Origin: Psychrobacillus lasiicapitis
GTDB lineage: Bacteria; Bacillota; Bacilli; Bacillales_A; Planococcaceae
DNA length: 64,000 nt
NCBI RefSeq assembly: GCF_006861795.1
Contig: NZ_VDGH01000015.1
Location: forward strand, 43,659-107,658
Direction of reading: 5' to 3'
Position numbers and translations under genes: made by a program. The notes beneath the pieces were generated by a model. The model was given only the letters and a program-made list of their open reading frames with translations, ran no database searches and was not told the origin of the DNA. This document shows, one piece after another, positions 44,551 to 55,142 of this stretch. Numbering within the stretch: the first letter of the stretch is position 1; each line of letters begins with the position of its first letter.

Positions 44551-45304
44551 TACGAATCACTTCCTTCGCTAGTTCTAAGTATACTTCTGCTCCTCTAGAC
44601 TTCGGGTCGTAAATAATAATTGGTTCTCCATGACTAGGTGCTTCACTCAAGCGTACATTTCTAGGGATTATCGTTTTATATACTTTCTCTTGAAAGTATT
44701 TTTTTACTTCTTCAATGACTTGGATACCTAGATTCGTTCTAGCATCAAACATAGTTAATAAAACACCGTCAATCTCTAGGTTTTTGTTTAAATGCTTTTG
44801 TACAAGTCGTATAGTACTTAATAATTGACTTAAACCTTCTAAGGCATAAAACTCACATTGAACCGGAATAATAATAGCATCTGAAGCAGTCAACGAGTTT
44901 ATAGTCAACAATCCAAGAGATGGTGGGCAATCAATAACGATGTAATCGTATTGATTTTCTACTTCCTGTAATGCTTTTTTTAATCGAACCTCTCGAGAAA
45001 TAGTTGAAACTAATTCTATTTCTGCTCCTGCTAAAGAAATTGTAGCGGGAACAATGTAAAGATTCTCCACCTTTGTTTCTTGAATTGTTTCCAAAACACT
45101 TACATCATCTATTAAAACATCGTAAATACATTGACTTATATCGCCTTTATTAACACCTACGCCACTGGAAGCGTTTCCTTGTGGATCAATATCTACAAGT
45201 AAAACTTTCTTACCTAAGTAGGCAAGGCAGGCACTTAAGTTAACAGATGTAGTAGTCTTTCCCACACCACCTTTTTGATTGGCTATTGCAATAATTCTTC
45301 CCAC
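44543..45304 (-). CDS. parA: Chromosome-partitioning ATPase ParA (Soj)
   Basis: 253 residues: the deviant Walker A IANQKGGVGKTTTSVNLSACL, DIDPQGNASSGVG, YDYIVIDCPPSLGLLTINSLTASD and the late SEAPSHGEPIIIYDPKS. It lacks the N-terminal HTH of plasmid ParAs, as expected for Soj. It regulates DnaA and with ParB segregates origins. GTG start after AGGTGCAAGA. Confidence 0.97.
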   Translation of the reverse strand: MGRIIAIANQKGGVGKTTTSVNLSACLAYLGKKVLLVDIDPQGNASSGVGVNKGDISQCIYDVLIDDVSVLETIQETKVENLYIVPATISLAGAEIELVSTISREVRLKKALQEVENQYDYIVIDCPPSLGLLTINSLTASDAIIIPVQCEFYALEGLSQLLSTIRLVQKHLNKNLEIDGVLLTMFDARTNLGIQVIEEVKKYFQEKVYKTIIPRNVRLSEAPSHGEPIIIYDPKSRGAEVYLELAKEVIRNG

Positions 45305-45436
45305 TCTTGCACCTACTTTCGTCGTAATTTTTTGACTCTATTCCATTCTATCAAATTTCTCAAGAAAATTGGATATTATTCTTGTAACAAAAGAAAAACT
45401 CTTGCAATAATGCCAGAGTTTGAATTTGATAATATA

Positions 45437-46309
45437 TTATGATTTCTTTTTAGGTATTCTCACAGTAATTTGATAAAATTCTTCCATATCTTCTTCTTCT
45501 GTTTTGATATTAATACCACTCTTGGTAACCATTGATAAGGACTGTTTTATCGTATTTAAAGCAATTCGTACGTCTTTGCTGACGGCTTTTCTTTTTGGTT
45601 TTGTTGCTTTTTTATCCTCCTTCATAGGAGGGTTTATAATTTCTTCTACTTTTTGTTCCAATTGTTTCACATTCCAATGATTTTCTATTGTCATATTCAT
45701 CAATTGTATTTGTGTTTCTTTATCCTTAATTTGCATTAACGCTCTTGCATGTCTTTCCGATAACTCTTTTTTCAGAATTGCTTCTTGCACTTCTTCAGGG
45801 AGTTTTAACAGTCTTAGTTTGTTGGCAACAGTAGACTGACCTTTCCCAAGTCGTTGTGCTAATGCTTCTTGTGTAAGCTCATGTAGTTTTAGCAACTTTT
45901 GATAAGCCACCGCTTCTTCAATTGCGGTTAATTCTTCTCGTTGTAAGTTTTCTATTAATGCAATAGAAGCAGTTTCTTTGTCGCTTAAATTACGAATTAT
46001 TGCTGGTACTTCTGCCCACTGCAATTTTGACATTGCTCGAAAACGCCGCTCCCCAGCAATAATTTCATACTTTTCATCATCCATTTTGCGGATGACTATT
46101 GGTTGAATTACACCATGCGTATGAATAGTCCGAGCAAGTTCCTCTATTTTTGCTTCATCAAAAACAGTTCTCGGTTGATATCTATTGGGTATTATTTTTT
46201 CAATCGCTATATTTACTACTTCTTCTAAATGATGTTTTGTGGGTTCCACAACTACATCTTGTCCTTGTTTTTCAGAGCTTCCGAAAAAACGAGAAAAAGG
46301 ACTTTTCAT
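45437..46309 (-). CDS. noc: Nucleoid occlusion protein Noc
   Basis: 290 residues: an N-terminal amphipathic membrane-targeting stretch ([16 protein letters not shown]), the ParB CTPase domain ([28 protein letters not shown]), an HTH ([27 protein letters not shown]) and a C-terminal dimer domain. It is distinguished from ParB by the F-rich N-terminus and its place between rsmG and parA. It blocks division over the nucleoid by binding Noc sites. Confidence 0.95.
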   Translation of the reverse strand: MKSPFSRFFGSSEKQGQDVVVEPTKHHLEEVVNIAIEKIIPNRYQPRTVFDEAKIEELARTIHTHGVIQPIVIRKMDDEKYEIIAGERRFRAMSKLQWAEVPAIIRNLSDKETASIALIENLQREELTAIEEAVAYQKLLKLHELTQEALAQRLGKGQSTVANKLRLLKLPEEVQEAILKKELSERHARALMQIKDKETQIQLMNMTIENHWNVKQLEQKVEEIINPPMKEDKKATKPKRKAVSKDVRIALNTIKQSLSMVTKSGINIKTEEEDMEEFYQITVRIPKKKS

Positions 46310-46376
46310 CTAACAAGCACCACCTTTTAGAAACTCTATACACTTAATATTCACGAAAAAATTACACTACTATAAA

Positions 46377-46392
46377 TGTTTCACGTGGAACG
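46377..46392. promoter_or_regulatory. parS site upstream of noc
   Basis: TGTTTCACGTGGAACG differs from consensus only in the last base. It lies between noc and rsmG. Confidence 0.85.
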
Positions 46393-46502
46393 TTCCTCAA
46401 CTTAATGCACCTTAACATACTTGCTTCTTATCTCTAATATTTAAGAATATAAACTCGTAATATTCTACTAACTTATAGATAGAAACAAGATGTTTAGTAA
46501 GG

Positions 46503-47219
46503 TTAAATAATAGGCGTTTTATTTGGAATACCTGGCTTTCGAGGGTATCTTTTCGGTGTGCTTTTTGTTTTAGAAAAGACATATAACGTTCTCTCACTAT
46601 TTTCTATAGGTAAAAGAAATGAATTCTCTCCACTTTTCTCAGCACCTAGCACATCTAGTGCTTTTTTCGCATCTTTTAACTCATCGGAAGCACTAGCAGC
46701 CTTCATCGCAATAAACCTGCCCCCCACTTTTACAAGAGGGACACACAATTCGGATAAGACAGAGAGCCTTGCTACAGCCCTTGCAGTTACAATATCATAT
46801 TTTTCTCTATATTCACTGTTTTGTCCAAATTCCTCCGCTCGAGCATGCACAAATTGAACATTGGATAAGTTTAATTCTTTACTTAAATTAGTTAAAAATT
46901 GAATTCGTTTATTTAATGAATCAACTATAGTCACTTTTATATTTGGAAAACAAATTTTTATCGGAATACTTGGAAATCCAGCCCCTGCTCCTACATCACA
47001 AACAGAGAAAGGGCCATTAAAATCTTCATAAAAGGAAGCACTAATAGAATCAAAAAAATGTTTTAAATAAACAGAAGGTTCATCTGTGATAGCTGTTAAA
47101 TTCATTTTTTCATTCCACTCAACTAGTAGTTCATAATATTTTTTAAACTGTTCTAGTTGAACATCACTTAGTGAAATCCCTCTTTCATGAAGGGCTTGTT
47201 TAAATTGTTCTTCGTTCAT
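46503..47219 (-). CDS. rsmG: 16S rRNA (guanine-527-N7)-methyltransferase
   Basis: 238 residues: [43 protein letters not shown], a SAM-binding [17 protein letters not shown] and [18 protein letters not shown]. It methylates G527 of 16S rRNA; loss gives low-level streptomycin resistance. ATG follows AAGGAGAAC. It follows mnmG by 23 bp and precedes noc. Confidence 0.96.
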   Translation of the reverse strand: MNEEQFKQALHERGISLSDVQLEQFKKYYELLVEWNEKMNLTAITDEPSVYLKHFFDSISASFYEDFNGPFSVCDVGAGAGFPSIPIKICFPNIKVTIVDSLNKRIQFLTNLSKELNLSNVQFVHARAEEFGQNSEYREKYDIVTARAVARLSVLSELCVPLVKVGGRFIAMKAASASDELKDAKKALDVLGAEKSGENSFLLPIENSERTLYVFSKTKSTPKRYPRKPGIPNKTPII

Positions 47220-47242
47220 GTAGTTCTCCTTATCATTTAAGA

Positions 47243-49132
47243 CTATCCAGATATTTTAGCTATTTTTCCTTGTTCAATATAGATAAGCAAGATAGAAATG
47301 TCCGCTGGATTTACTCCTGATATACGAGATGCTTGTGCAATAGATAATGGACGTACTTGCTTCAATTTTTGTTTAGCTTCCGTAGCAATTCCAGAGATTG
47401 CATCATAATCAAGTTGGTCAGGAATTTTTTTGTCTTCCATTTTTTTGAGTTTTTCTACTTGTTGAAGAGATTTTTCAATATACCCTTCATATTTTACTTG
47501 AATTTCAACTTGTTCTTTTTCTTCTAATGTTAATTCTACTTCTGAAGGAACCAATTCGGCAACTAAATCATAGTGCATTTCCGTTCGCTTCAGCAAATCA
47601 GCAGCACGTATACCGTCTTTTAGTTCACTACCTTCTACACTACGTATTAATGCCTGTGTTGTTTCATTTGGTTTAATGATTAGTGTGCGTAGACGAACTA
47701 ATTCATCCTCTATTCGTTTCTTTTTAGCTAAAAATTGATCATATCTCTCTTGAGGGACCAAACCGATTTCATAGCCTATTTCAAGAAGTCTTAAATCAGC
47801 GTTATCATGACGTAATAACAATCGATATTCTGCACGTGAAGTAAGTAAGCGATATGGTTCATTTGTTCCTTTTGTTACTAAATCGTCGATCAGTACTCCA
47901 ATGTACGCATCTGATCTGCTTAATACTTTTTCTTCCTTGTTGAGTACTCGAAGTGCTGCGTTTATACCAGCCATTAAACCTTGGCCTGCTGCTTCTTCGT
48001 ATCCAGAAGTTCCGTTAATTTGACCTGCAGTGTATAAGTTTTTAATCTTTTTCGTTTCAAGTGTTGGCCATAATTGAGTTGGTACCATTGCATCGTACTC
48101 AATTGCATAACCAGCACGCATCATTTCCGCATTTTCAAGTCCAGGAACAGAAGCTATTAGTTGTCGTTGAACATGTTCTGGTAGACTAGTCGATAAACCT
48201 TGAACATATACTTCTTTTGTATTTCTTCCCTCTGGCTCTAAGAAAATCTGATGACGCGGTTTATCATTAAATCGCACTACTTTATCTTCAATAGAAGGAC
48301 AATATCTTGGTCCAGTTCCTTTAATCATACCAGAATACATAGGAGATAAATGTAAATTCTCATTAATAATTTGATGGGTTTTTTCACTTGTATATGTTAA
48401 CCAACATGGTAATTGATCCATGATAAATTCAGTTGTTTCAAAACTAAATGCTCTAGGAACGTCATCACCAGGTTGAATTTCTGTTTTACTATAGTCTACT
48501 GTTTTACTATTTACACGTGGTGGTGTACCCGTTTTAAATCGAACCAAATCAAAGCCCAAATTTCGGATGCTATCCGCTAACTTAATAGAAGGTTGCTGAT
48601 TGTTTGGTCCACTTGAATATTTTAAGTCACCAATGATTATTTCTCCGCGTAAAAATGTACCCGTCGTAATAACCACTGTTTCTGCTCGGTAAATAGCCCC
48701 TACTTGTGTTACTAATCCGATGATTTTCTCATCTTCGACAAGTAATTCTTCTACAACTGCTTGGTGAATCGTTAAATTATCTTGTTCTTCAAGTAGTCGT
48801 TTCATTTCATGTTGATATAACACTTTATCCGCTTGTGCACGTAGTGCTCGAACAGCTGGACCTTTCCCAGTGTTCAGCATTCTCATTTGAATATGTGTCT
48901 TATCTATTACTTTTCCCATGGCTCCGCCTAATGCGTCAATTTCACGCACAACAATTCCTTTCGCTGGCCCTCCGATGGATGGATTACATGGCATAAATGC
49001 AATCATATCAAGATTAATTGTCAAAACAAGCGTTTTTGCACCCATTTTAGCAGCTGCTAGTGCTGCTTCCACGCCTGCATGTCCTGCTCCAACAACAATC
49101 ACATCGAACTTGCCTGCTTCAAAGTTTGGCAT
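47243..49132 (-). CDS. mnmG: tRNA uridine-34 5-carboxymethylaminomethyl modification enzyme MnmG (GidA)
   Basis: 629 residues: [23 protein letters not shown] (FAD-binding), [66 protein letters not shown] motif and the C-terminal [22 protein letters not shown]. Works with MnmE on the wobble uridine of certain tRNAs. ATG follows GAGAGGAAGTAACGAAC; 23 bp after mnmE. Confidence 0.97.
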   Translation of the reverse strand: MPNFEAGKFDVIVVGAGHAGVEAALAAAKMGAKTLVLTINLDMIAFMPCNPSIGGPAKGIVVREIDALGGAMGKVIDKTHIQMRMLNTGKGPAVRALRAQADKVLYQHEMKRLLEEQDNLTIHQAVVEELLVEDEKIIGLVTQVGAIYRAETVVITTGTFLRGEIIIGDLKYSSGPNNQQPSIKLADSIRNLGFDLVRFKTGTPPRVNSKTVDYSKTEIQPGDDVPRAFSFETTEFIMDQLPCWLTYTSEKTHQIINENLHLSPMYSGMIKGTGPRYCPSIEDKVVRFNDKPRHQIFLEPEGRNTKEVYVQGLSTSLPEHVQRQLIASVPGLENAEMMRAGYAIEYDAMVPTQLWPTLETKKIKNLYTAGQINGTSGYEEAAGQGLMAGINAALRVLNKEEKVLSRSDAYIGVLIDDLVTKGTNEPYRLLTSRAEYRLLLRHDNADLRLLEIGYEIGLVPQERYDQFLAKKKRIEDELVRLRTLIIKPNETTQALIRSVEGSELKDGIRAADLLKRTEMHYDLVAELVPSEVELTLEEKEQVEIQVKYEGYIEKSLQQVEKLKKMEDKKIPDQLDYDAISGIATEAKQKLKQVRPLSIAQASRISGVNPADISILLIYIEQGKIAKISG

Positions 49133-49155
49133 GTTCGTTACTTCCTCTCACTTTT

Positions 49156-50541
49156 TTATTTTCCTAAACAAAACTGTGCAAATAACTGGTCAATTAGGCT
49201 TTCTTCCACTGTATCTCCAACTATCTCGCCTAGTATTTCCCAAGTTCTTGTCACATCTATTTGAATCATATCCACTGGCACTTGATTGTGTGCAGCTTCA
49301 ATTGCGTCTGTTACAGTTGCTTTTGCTAAATGTAATAAGGATATATGACGAGCATTCGATACATAAGTTAAATCCGATGCTTCAATAGATCCTTCAAAAA
49401 ATAGAGTAGCTATTGCTTCTTCTAATTCATCGACCCCTTCCTCCTGAAGTAAGGAAGTCGTGACTACTCGTTTATCTCCTGCCAACCGCTTCACTTCGTC
49501 CATGTTTATTTCGGACGGTAAATCTGTTTTATTAATGATAATAATGCAATCCATACCTTCAACTGCTTCAAATAGTCGTCGGTCTTCTTCGGTTAGTTGT
49601 TCAGCATTGTTTAACACAAGCAAAAGAAGATCTGCTTCTTTTAATACTTGTCGTGACTTTTCTACACCGATTCTTTCAACAATATCTTCTGTTTCTCGAA
49701 TTCCAGCAGTATCTACTAATTTTAACGGAACTCCGCGTACATTAACATACTCTTCTATAATATCTCTTGTAGTTCCCGCTATATCCGTAACAATAGCCTT
49801 GTTTTCTTGTATCAAACTATTTAATAAAGAAGACTTTCCAACGTTCGGTCTTCCGATAATTGCAGTTGAAAGTCCTTCACGAAGTATTTTTCCTTGAGAT
49901 GAAGTAATTAATAACTTATCAATTTCTTCTTTTACCCAAGTACATTTATCTATCATCAGTGGAAGTGTCATTTCTTCCACATCATCATATTCTGGATAAT
50001 CAATATTTACTTCTACCTGTGCCAAAGTCTCAAGAAGAGCTTGTCTTAATGTGTTAATAAGTCTAGATAATCGTCCGTCCATTTGCCCTAAAGCAACATT
50101 CATCGCTTTATCTGTTTTTGCTCTTATTAAATCCATGACAGCTTCTGCTTGCGATAAGTCGATTCTTCCATTTAAAAATGCACGTTTCGTAAACTCACCT
50201 GGCTCTGCGAGTCGTGCACCATTTATTAAAATGAGTTGTAAGACACGATTGACCGATACAAGTCCTCCATGACAATTTATCTCTATTACATCTTCTCTTG
50301 TAAATGTTTTTGGTCCTTTCATTAAGGATAGCATTACCTCTTCTACTACCTCATTCGTTTTAGGATCAACTAAATGTCCATAATGTATCGTATGAGATGC
50401 TTGTTTGAGTAAATCTTTTTCGTTTGGTGAACGAAAAATTTTATTTGCTATGGCTACTGCATTAGACCCACTGATTCTTACTATTGCTATAGCCCCTTCA
50501 CCAAGCGGTGTAGAAATAGCTGCTATTGTATCAAATTCCAC
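49156..50541 (-). CDS. mnmE: tRNA modification GTPase MnmE (TrmE)
   Basis: 461 residues: an N-terminal folate-binding domain ([36 protein letters not shown]), an inserted G domain with [34 protein letters not shown] and NKTD, and the final FCLGK with the catalytic cysteine. Partner of MnmG. GTG start after AAGGAGGTAGACACTA. Confidence 0.97.
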   Translation of the reverse strand: MEFDTIAAISTPLGEGAIAIVRISGSNAVAIANKIFRSPNEKDLLKQASHTIHYGHLVDPKTNEVVEEVMLSLMKGPKTFTREDVIEINCHGGLVSVNRVLQLILINGARLAEPGEFTKRAFLNGRIDLSQAEAVMDLIRAKTDKAMNVALGQMDGRLSRLINTLRQALLETLAQVEVNIDYPEYDDVEEMTLPLMIDKCTWVKEEIDKLLITSSQGKILREGLSTAIIGRPNVGKSSLLNSLIQENKAIVTDIAGTTRDIIEEYVNVRGVPLKLVDTAGIRETEDIVERIGVEKSRQVLKEADLLLLVLNNAEQLTEEDRRLFEAVEGMDCIIIINKTDLPSEINMDEVKRLAGDKRVVTTSLLQEEGVDELEEAIATLFFEGSIEASDLTYVSNARHISLLHLAKATVTDAIEAAHNQVPVDMIQIDVTRTWEILGEIVGDTVEESLIDQLFAQFCLGK

Positions 50542-50777
50542 TAGTGTCTACCTCCTTACAGTTTACCACTTATCCACATGTGAATAAGTAAACGAACACG
50601 ACTATCTAACATATAACGATACCACAAAATACCCAAAATCAGAAGCATAGATACTTTTATTCGTGTGAACAAAATGTACCAATTTAACCATATCAATTAT
50701 CCTTCGTATAAATGGGACGTACCCAGGCTGACATTATTCTCCTACTTCCTTTACGATTCGCGGTATTTGCTAATAAG

Positions 50778-50851
50778 GTGAAACCTCAATCAGTCGGGGT
50801 TTTCCGACGCACAGTCCGCTTTCCTTCCACTGATTGTTAGTTGTGTCTCAC
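50778..50851. repeat. Imperfect long palindrome, possible dispersed intergenic element
   Basis: GTGAAACctCAATCAGT at one end is answered by ACTGATTG and GTGTCTCAC at the other, around a GC-rich centre. It may be a dispersed repeat; only one copy is visible in this window. Confidence 0.5.
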
Positions 50852-50937
50852 ATGATGTTACGTACTTAGTCTGGGATCATTTTATCGGGCGCATGCCAGC
50901 AGTTGACCTCACACTTATCTTTTCGCTTTAAAATTTA

Positions 50938-50975
50938 AAAAATGGATTTCAGCTATAGAGAGCTAAAACCCATTT
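50938..50975 (-). terminator. Terminator of the rpmH-rnpA-yidC-jag operon
   Basis: On the minus strand AAATGGGTTTTAGCT pairs with AGCTGAAATCCATTT, followed by TTTAAATTTT. Confidence 0.8.
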
Positions 50976-50980
50976 ATTTT

Positions 50981-51736
50981 TTACTTTATTGGTTCTATAA
51001 CTAAATAACGATTTGGATCTGTTCCCATTGAATAGGTTTCTATATCCACTCGAACAGTTAGTGCATGATGAATTATTTTTCTTTCAAAAGAAGACATTGG
51101 TTCAAACTCTACCTTTTTACCAGTACGAACAGCTTTATCTGCCATTCTTTCTGCAAGCTGCTCGAGCGATTCTCTTCTACGCTCTCGGTAATTTCCAACA
51201 TCTAATTTAATAATAATAAAGGAATTAGAAAACTTATTAGCGACAAGCTGGGATAAATTTTCAAGCGCATTTAGTGTTTGTCCACGCTTTCCTATTAGTA
51301 ATGCCGCTTTTTCACTATTTAGATGAAGATGAACAAACTTTCCATCTCTTTTTTCAGTTATTACTAAATCATCTATTTTCATCTCTTTAGCGATTTTCTC
51401 TATATATTGAATAGTTTCCTCTACCGCTAACTCGTTTGTTTGCTGCTTTACAGGTGCTTCTTCTTTCACAATTAGATCACTTTCTTCTGTGTTATGAGCC
51501 TGGACCTGTTGGGGTTGTTCTATTTCTACTTTTTCCGTTTTAGGAATTTCTTCTACTATTTCTTCTTTTAAAACAGTTACTTGTACAACTGCAGGCTTTA
51601 CTCCAAATCCTAGAAAGCCTTTTTTACCCTCTTCCACTACTGTAATCGACACATCTTGCATGGGTACTCCTAGCTTTTCTAGTGCAATAGTTATAGCTTC
51701 TTCTTTTGTAGGTGCAGTTTGCGTAATCTGATTCAT
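50981..51736 (-). CDS. jag: RNA-binding protein Jag (KhpB/EloR)
   Basis: 251 residues: an N-terminal Jag domain (AITIALEKLGVPMQDVSITVVEEGKKGFLGFG), a glutamate-rich linker, a KH domain (LLIGKRGQTLNALENLSQLVAN) and R3H (RERRRESLEQLAERMADKAV, MSSFERKIIHHAL). Binds RNA with KhpA and influences cell elongation; co-occurs with SpoIIIJ. Its ATG overlaps the yidC stop by four bases. Confidence 0.95.
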   Translation of the reverse strand: MNQITQTAPTKEEAITIALEKLGVPMQDVSITVVEEGKKGFLGFGVKPAVVQVTVLKEEIVEEIPKTEKVEIEQPQQVQAHNTEESDLIVKEEAPVKQQTNELAVEETIQYIEKIAKEMKIDDLVITEKRDGKFVHLHLNSEKAALLIGKRGQTLNALENLSQLVANKFSNSFIIIKLDVGNYRERRRESLEQLAERMADKAVRTGKKVEFEPMSSFERKIIHHALTVRVDIETYSMGTDPNRYLVIEPIK

Positions 51737-52503
51737 TTTTTAGCCCCTCCCGATTTAACAGGTTCCTTTGCTTTCTTGTTCCAAGGTTTATAAATGAATA
51801 AATTTTGAATAATAGAGATTATGTTTCCGATAACCCAATATAATGTTAATGCAGCCGGTAATACAATACCAAATCCGATAATCATAAACGGCATAATATA
51901 CATCATAATTTTCATTTGCGGATTATCCATAGCCGGACCTGTACGTAAAACGATCAATTGCATAATACCAGCAAGAACTGCAAGTATTATACTAGGCTCT
52001 GCTAATGCAAATCCTAAAAAGTCACCTAGATTGATTTCTGGTGTATTATTCATACGGCTAATTGCATGATAAAAACCGATTAGTATTGGCATTTGGATAA
52101 ACACCGGCAAACATCCAGCAGCTGGATTGATTCCTCTTTCTTTAAAAAGAGCCATCATTTCTTGCTGATACTTTTGCTGAGTTACCGCATCTTTAGAACT
52201 GTATTTTTCTTTTAATTTTTGTAATTCAGGTTGTACTTCTTGCATGTTTTTCGAGCTTTTTGTCTGTTTAATCATTAAAGGTAAGATTATTAAGCGAATA
52301 ATAATGGTTACCGTAATAATTCCTAAACCATAAGTGCCTAGTAAATCTTTAAAGTAAGTAATAGCTGAAACTAATGGCCAAACGATGTAATGATTCCAAA
52401 ATCCTTCTGAATCAGAATAGATCGGCTCATTAAATTCAGAACAACCAGCAAGTAGTGCAGTTACTACTACTAGTAATAGTACTAATGATAATCTTTTTTT
52501 CAA
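51733..52503 (-). CDS. yidC: Membrane protein insertase YidC (SpoIIIJ/OxaA)
   Basis: 256 residues: a lipoprotein signal (LVLLLVVVTALLAGC), then five helices with FKDLLGTYGLGIITVTIIIRLIILPLMIKQTKSSKNMQEVQPELQKLKEKY, GCLPVFIQMPILIGFYHAI and GIVLPAALTLYWVIGNIISIIQN. Inserts membrane proteins; the SpoIIIJ form is needed for sporulation. TTG 52503 is the start, after GGGGGAAAGAAGG. Confidence 0.95.
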   Translation of the reverse strand: MKKRLSLVLLLVVVTALLAGCSEFNEPIYSDSEGFWNHYIVWPLVSAITYFKDLLGTYGLGIITVTIIIRLIILPLMIKQTKSSKNMQEVQPELQKLKEKYSSKDAVTQQKYQQEMMALFKERGINPAAGCLPVFIQMPILIGFYHAISRMNNTPEINLGDFLGFALAEPSIILAVLAGIMQLIVLRTGPAMDNPQMKIMMYIMPFMIIGFGIVLPAALTLYWVIGNIISIIQNLFIYKPWNKKAKEPVKSGGAKK

Positions 52504-52563
52504 CCTTCTTTCCCCCTAATTATATATCTTCATTTCATCTTACCATTTCTAAGAAAGTCTACA

Positions 52564-52908
52564 CTAGCTTTTCTTTTTGATTGCCTTTGCAATTTTTAAA
52601 ACATGTTCCAAACTTTTTTTGGTTTCATGAAAATCTAGCTTGGCCGCCGGATTTCTGGCGATAATTATATAATCCATTTTCGAATACACTTGATCATGTA
52701 TTTCTAAAAAGGTTTGTCTAATATATCTTTTTATACGATTTCGAACTACTGCATTCCCTACTTTTTTACTGACCGACAATCCTACACGATAATAATCATC
52801 TTCTTTTGCTAGGCAATAGACAACGAATTGTCTATTAGCAAATGACTTTCCTTTTTTAAAGATCTCTTGAAACTCTGCATTTCTTTTTATTCGTTGTCTT
52901 TTATTCAT
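52564..52908 (-). CDS. rnpA: Ribonuclease P protein component
   Basis: 114 residues: [33 protein letters not shown], the RNR signature [28 protein letters not shown]. Protein subunit of RNase P for tRNA 5' maturation. It follows rpmH after 63 bp that contain a terminator-like hairpin, so expression may depend on readthrough. Confidence 0.95.
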   Translation of the reverse strand: MNKRQRIKRNAEFQEIFKKGKSFANRQFVVYCLAKEDDYYRVGLSVSKKVGNAVVRNRIKRYIRQTFLEIHDQVYSKMDYIIIARNPAAKLDFHETKKSLEHVLKIAKAIKKKS

Positions 52909-52941
52909 CGTTTCACCTGCTCCGACTAATCGTTATAAAAG

Positions 52942-52970
52942 AAAAAAAAGACCACTGAATGGTCAGTGGA
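52942..52970 (-). terminator. Terminator-like hairpin between rpmH and rnpA
   Basis: CCACTGA pairs with TCAGTGG around a 4-nt loop, followed on the minus strand by eight T residues. It should allow partial termination after rpmH, lowering rnpA relative to rpmH. Confidence 0.82.
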
Positions 52971-52971
52971 C

Positions 52972-53106
52972 TTATGCTGATAATACTTTTCTTCCTTTTG
53001 CACGGCGTGCTGCTAATACGCGGCGACCGTTTTTAGTACTCATACGTGCGCGGAAACCGTGGTTTTTGCTACGTTTACGGCTATTTGGTTGGAATGTACG
53101 TTTCAT
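52972..53106 (-). CDS. rpmH: 50S ribosomal protein bL34
   Basis: 44 residues starting [19 protein letters not shown] and ending in GRKVLSA; complete and typical. First gene of the leftward origin operon, with a consensus promoter at 53162-53190. The ribosome site CAGGAGGTGTCATATAG is strong. Confidence 0.97.
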   Translation of the reverse strand: MKRTFQPNSRKRSKNHGFRARMSTKNGRRVLAARRAKGRKVLSA

Positions 53107-53161
53107 CTATATGACACCTCCTGAGTGATCATCTTACAAATTTCTTTAGACAGTCTCCGAT

Positions 53162-53190
53162 ATTATATATAACTACTGTGATTATGTCAA
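53162..53190 (-). promoter_or_regulatory. Promoter of rpmH
   Basis: Minus strand TTGACA, 17 bp, TATAAT: an exact sigma-A consensus, about 55 bp before the rpmH start. Confidence 0.9.
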
Positions 53191-53231
53191 TCACTTTTCC
53201 AATACTTATAGTCCTATTTTATAAAGATAGT

Positions 53232-53525
53232 TTATCCACAATTATTATTACTCCCCCTTTTTGTTTGTGTATAAAAAAATAAACACAAAAAATATCCACA
53301 AGACTTATGAACATGTTCTAAACATAATCATACCTTGTGGACAACCTGGAATGTTAATAATTTGATAATTGTGGATAACTCTTAAATCTCTTGTAATTAC
53401 AATGTTTTTTTGTTACGATATTTGTGTTTTACTTTTTCAATTAAATTTTACCATTTTTTCTTATCCACAGTTGTTAATAATCTGTGGATAAGTTTTTCCA
53501 CGTACGTTTACAATATTTATCCACA
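53232..53525. other. oriC: oriC, upstream DnaA-box cluster
   Basis: Exact DnaA boxes TTATCCACA (or complement) at 53232-53240, 53370-53378, 53461-53469, 53483-53491 and 53517-53525; one-mismatch boxes near 53292-53300 and 53336-53344. The stretch between rpmH and dnaA is gene-free and AT-rich. It matches the upstream half of the bipartite Bacillus origin and probably also mediates DnaA autoregulation. Confidence 0.92.
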
Positions 53526-53626
53526 GGAAGTGGATTTGTGTATATGTCTTAAATCTATACATATTAATTATTTTTGCAAGTTGTAAATATGAACGTTTTA
53601 CTACTCGAAAAAAGGAGACTAGATTA

Positions 53627-54970
53627 TTGGAACATTTAGAAGAACTTTGGGCAAAGGTTCTCTCTGAAGTAGAAAAGAAAACATCGAAACCTAGTTTTGA
53701 AACTTGGTTAAAGTCGACGAAGCTACTTTCATATAAAGGAGAGACTGTTACAATAGCTGCGCCGAATTCCTTCGCAAGAGACTGGCTTGAAAACCACTAT
53801 GTCCATTTAATTGCTGGAATTTTGACAGAAGTGACTGGTAACGAACTTCTTATTTCTTTTGTTGTACCAAAGAACCAAGACGTAGAAGATTTTGATATAC
53901 CAAAACCGAAAATCCCTAACAATAATGGAGAACAATCTGAGTTTTCCCCTGGAATTTTAAATTCTAAATACACGTTTGATACTTTTGTTATTGGATCAGG
54001 AAACCGCTTCGCTCATGCTGCTTCTTTAGCTGTAGCAGAGGCACCTGCAAAAGCATATAATCCTCTATTCATATATGGAGGAGTTGGACTCGGAAAAACC
54101 CACTTAATGCATGCGATTGGTCATTATGTACAAGAACACGATCCCAATGCAAAAGTGGTTTATTTATCTTCTGAAAAGTTTACGAATGAATTCATTAACT
54201 CTATTCGTGACAATAAAACCATTGAATTTCGCAATAAATATCGGAACATAGATGTCCTGTTAATAGATGATATTCAATTCCTTGCCGGAAAAGAATCAAC
54301 TCAAGAAGAATTTTTTCATACTTTCAATGCGTTACATGAAGAATCCAAACAAATTGTTATTTCAAGTGATAGGCCACCAAAAGAAATACCTACATTGGAA
54401 GATCGACTCCGTTCTCGCTTTGAATGGGGCTTAATAACCGATATAGCGCCACCAGACTTAGAAACAAGAATTGCTATTTTACGTAAAAAGGCAAGAGCTG
54501 ACGGACTAGACATTTCGGATGAAGTAATGGCCTATATAGCAAATCAAATCGATTCAAATATTCGGGAATTAGAAGGCGCACTAATACGTGTTGTTGCTTA
54601 TTCTTCTCTTGTCAATAAGGATATAAACCCTGAACTTGCAACAGAGGCTCTAAAAGATATCATGCCTAACGCACGTCCAAGAATTATTACTATTTTAGAC
54701 ATCCAAAAAGTAGTTGGGGAACATTTTCATATTAGACTGGAAGATTTTTCCGCTAAAAAACGAACTAAATCTATTGCATTTCCTCGTCAAGTTGCCATGT
54801 ATCTTTCTAGAGAATTAACCGACTTTTCTCTGCCGAAAATTGGGGAAGAGTTTGGTGGTCGAGATCATACGACTGTTATTCATGCACACGAGAAGATTTC
54901 TAAAATGCTTAAAGATGATACAAATTTGCAAGATGACTTAAAACAAATAAAAACTATTTTAGGGAGATAA
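53627..54970 (+). CDS. dnaA: Chromosomal replication initiator DnaA
   Basis: 447 residues: domain I ([27 protein letters not shown]), a short linker, AAA+ domain with Walker [17 protein letters not shown] and Walker [15 protein letters not shown], and the C-terminal duplex-binding signature [18 protein letters not shown] 53627 is the start, seven bases after AAAAGGAGAC. First gene of the dnaA-dnaN unit, placed between the two DnaA-box clusters. Confidence 0.98.
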   Translation: MEHLEELWAKVLSEVEKKTSKPSFETWLKSTKLLSYKGETVTIAAPNSFARDWLENHYVHLIAGILTEVTGNELLISFVVPKNQDVEDFDIPKPKIPNNNGEQSEFSPGILNSKYTFDTFVIGSGNRFAHAASLAVAEAPAKAYNPLFIYGGVGLGKTHLMHAIGHYVQEHDPNAKVVYLSSEKFTNEFINSIRDNKTIEFRNKYRNIDVLLIDDIQFLAGKESTQEEFFHTFNALHEESKQIVISSDRPPKEIPTLEDRLRSRFEWGLITDIAPPDLETRIAILRKKARADGLDISDEVMAYIANQIDSNIRELEGALIRVVAYSSLVNKDINPELATEALKDIMPNARPRIITILDIQKVVGEHFHIRLEDFSAKKRTKSIAFPRQVAMYLSRELTDFSLPKIGEEFGGRDHTTVIHAHEKISKMLKDDTNLQDDLKQIKTILGR

Positions 54971-54977
54971 AAAATAT

Positions 54978-55104
54978 TGTGGATAAGTTTATTCTTTATC
55001 CTTTTACTTAAGAACAACTTATTCACATGTGGATAATCAGTCATAGCAGGGTTAAGATACACTTATCAACATATCCACAAGCCCTATTACTATATCTATT
55101 ATTC
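54978..55104. other. oriC: oriC, downstream DnaA-box cluster and unwinding region
   Basis: Exact boxes at 54978-54986, 55019-55027 and 55028-55036, a one-mismatch box at 55071-55079, then a short GC block GCCC and TAT/TAC/ATC/TAT triplets (about 55084-55103) that look like DnaA-trios, followed by pure A/T. This is the expected unwinding side of a Bacillus origin. Confidence 0.85.
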
Positions 55105-55142
55105 TTTTAAATAAATAATAACTATATAAGTGAGGTACAAAA

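Larger units (their letters stand above)
50542..50980. other. Intergenic region between mnmE and jag
   Basis: Contains a perfect DnaA box at 50569-50577, an imperfect long palindrome at 50778-50851 and the jag terminator (50938-50975). No gene seen. Confidence 0.6.
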
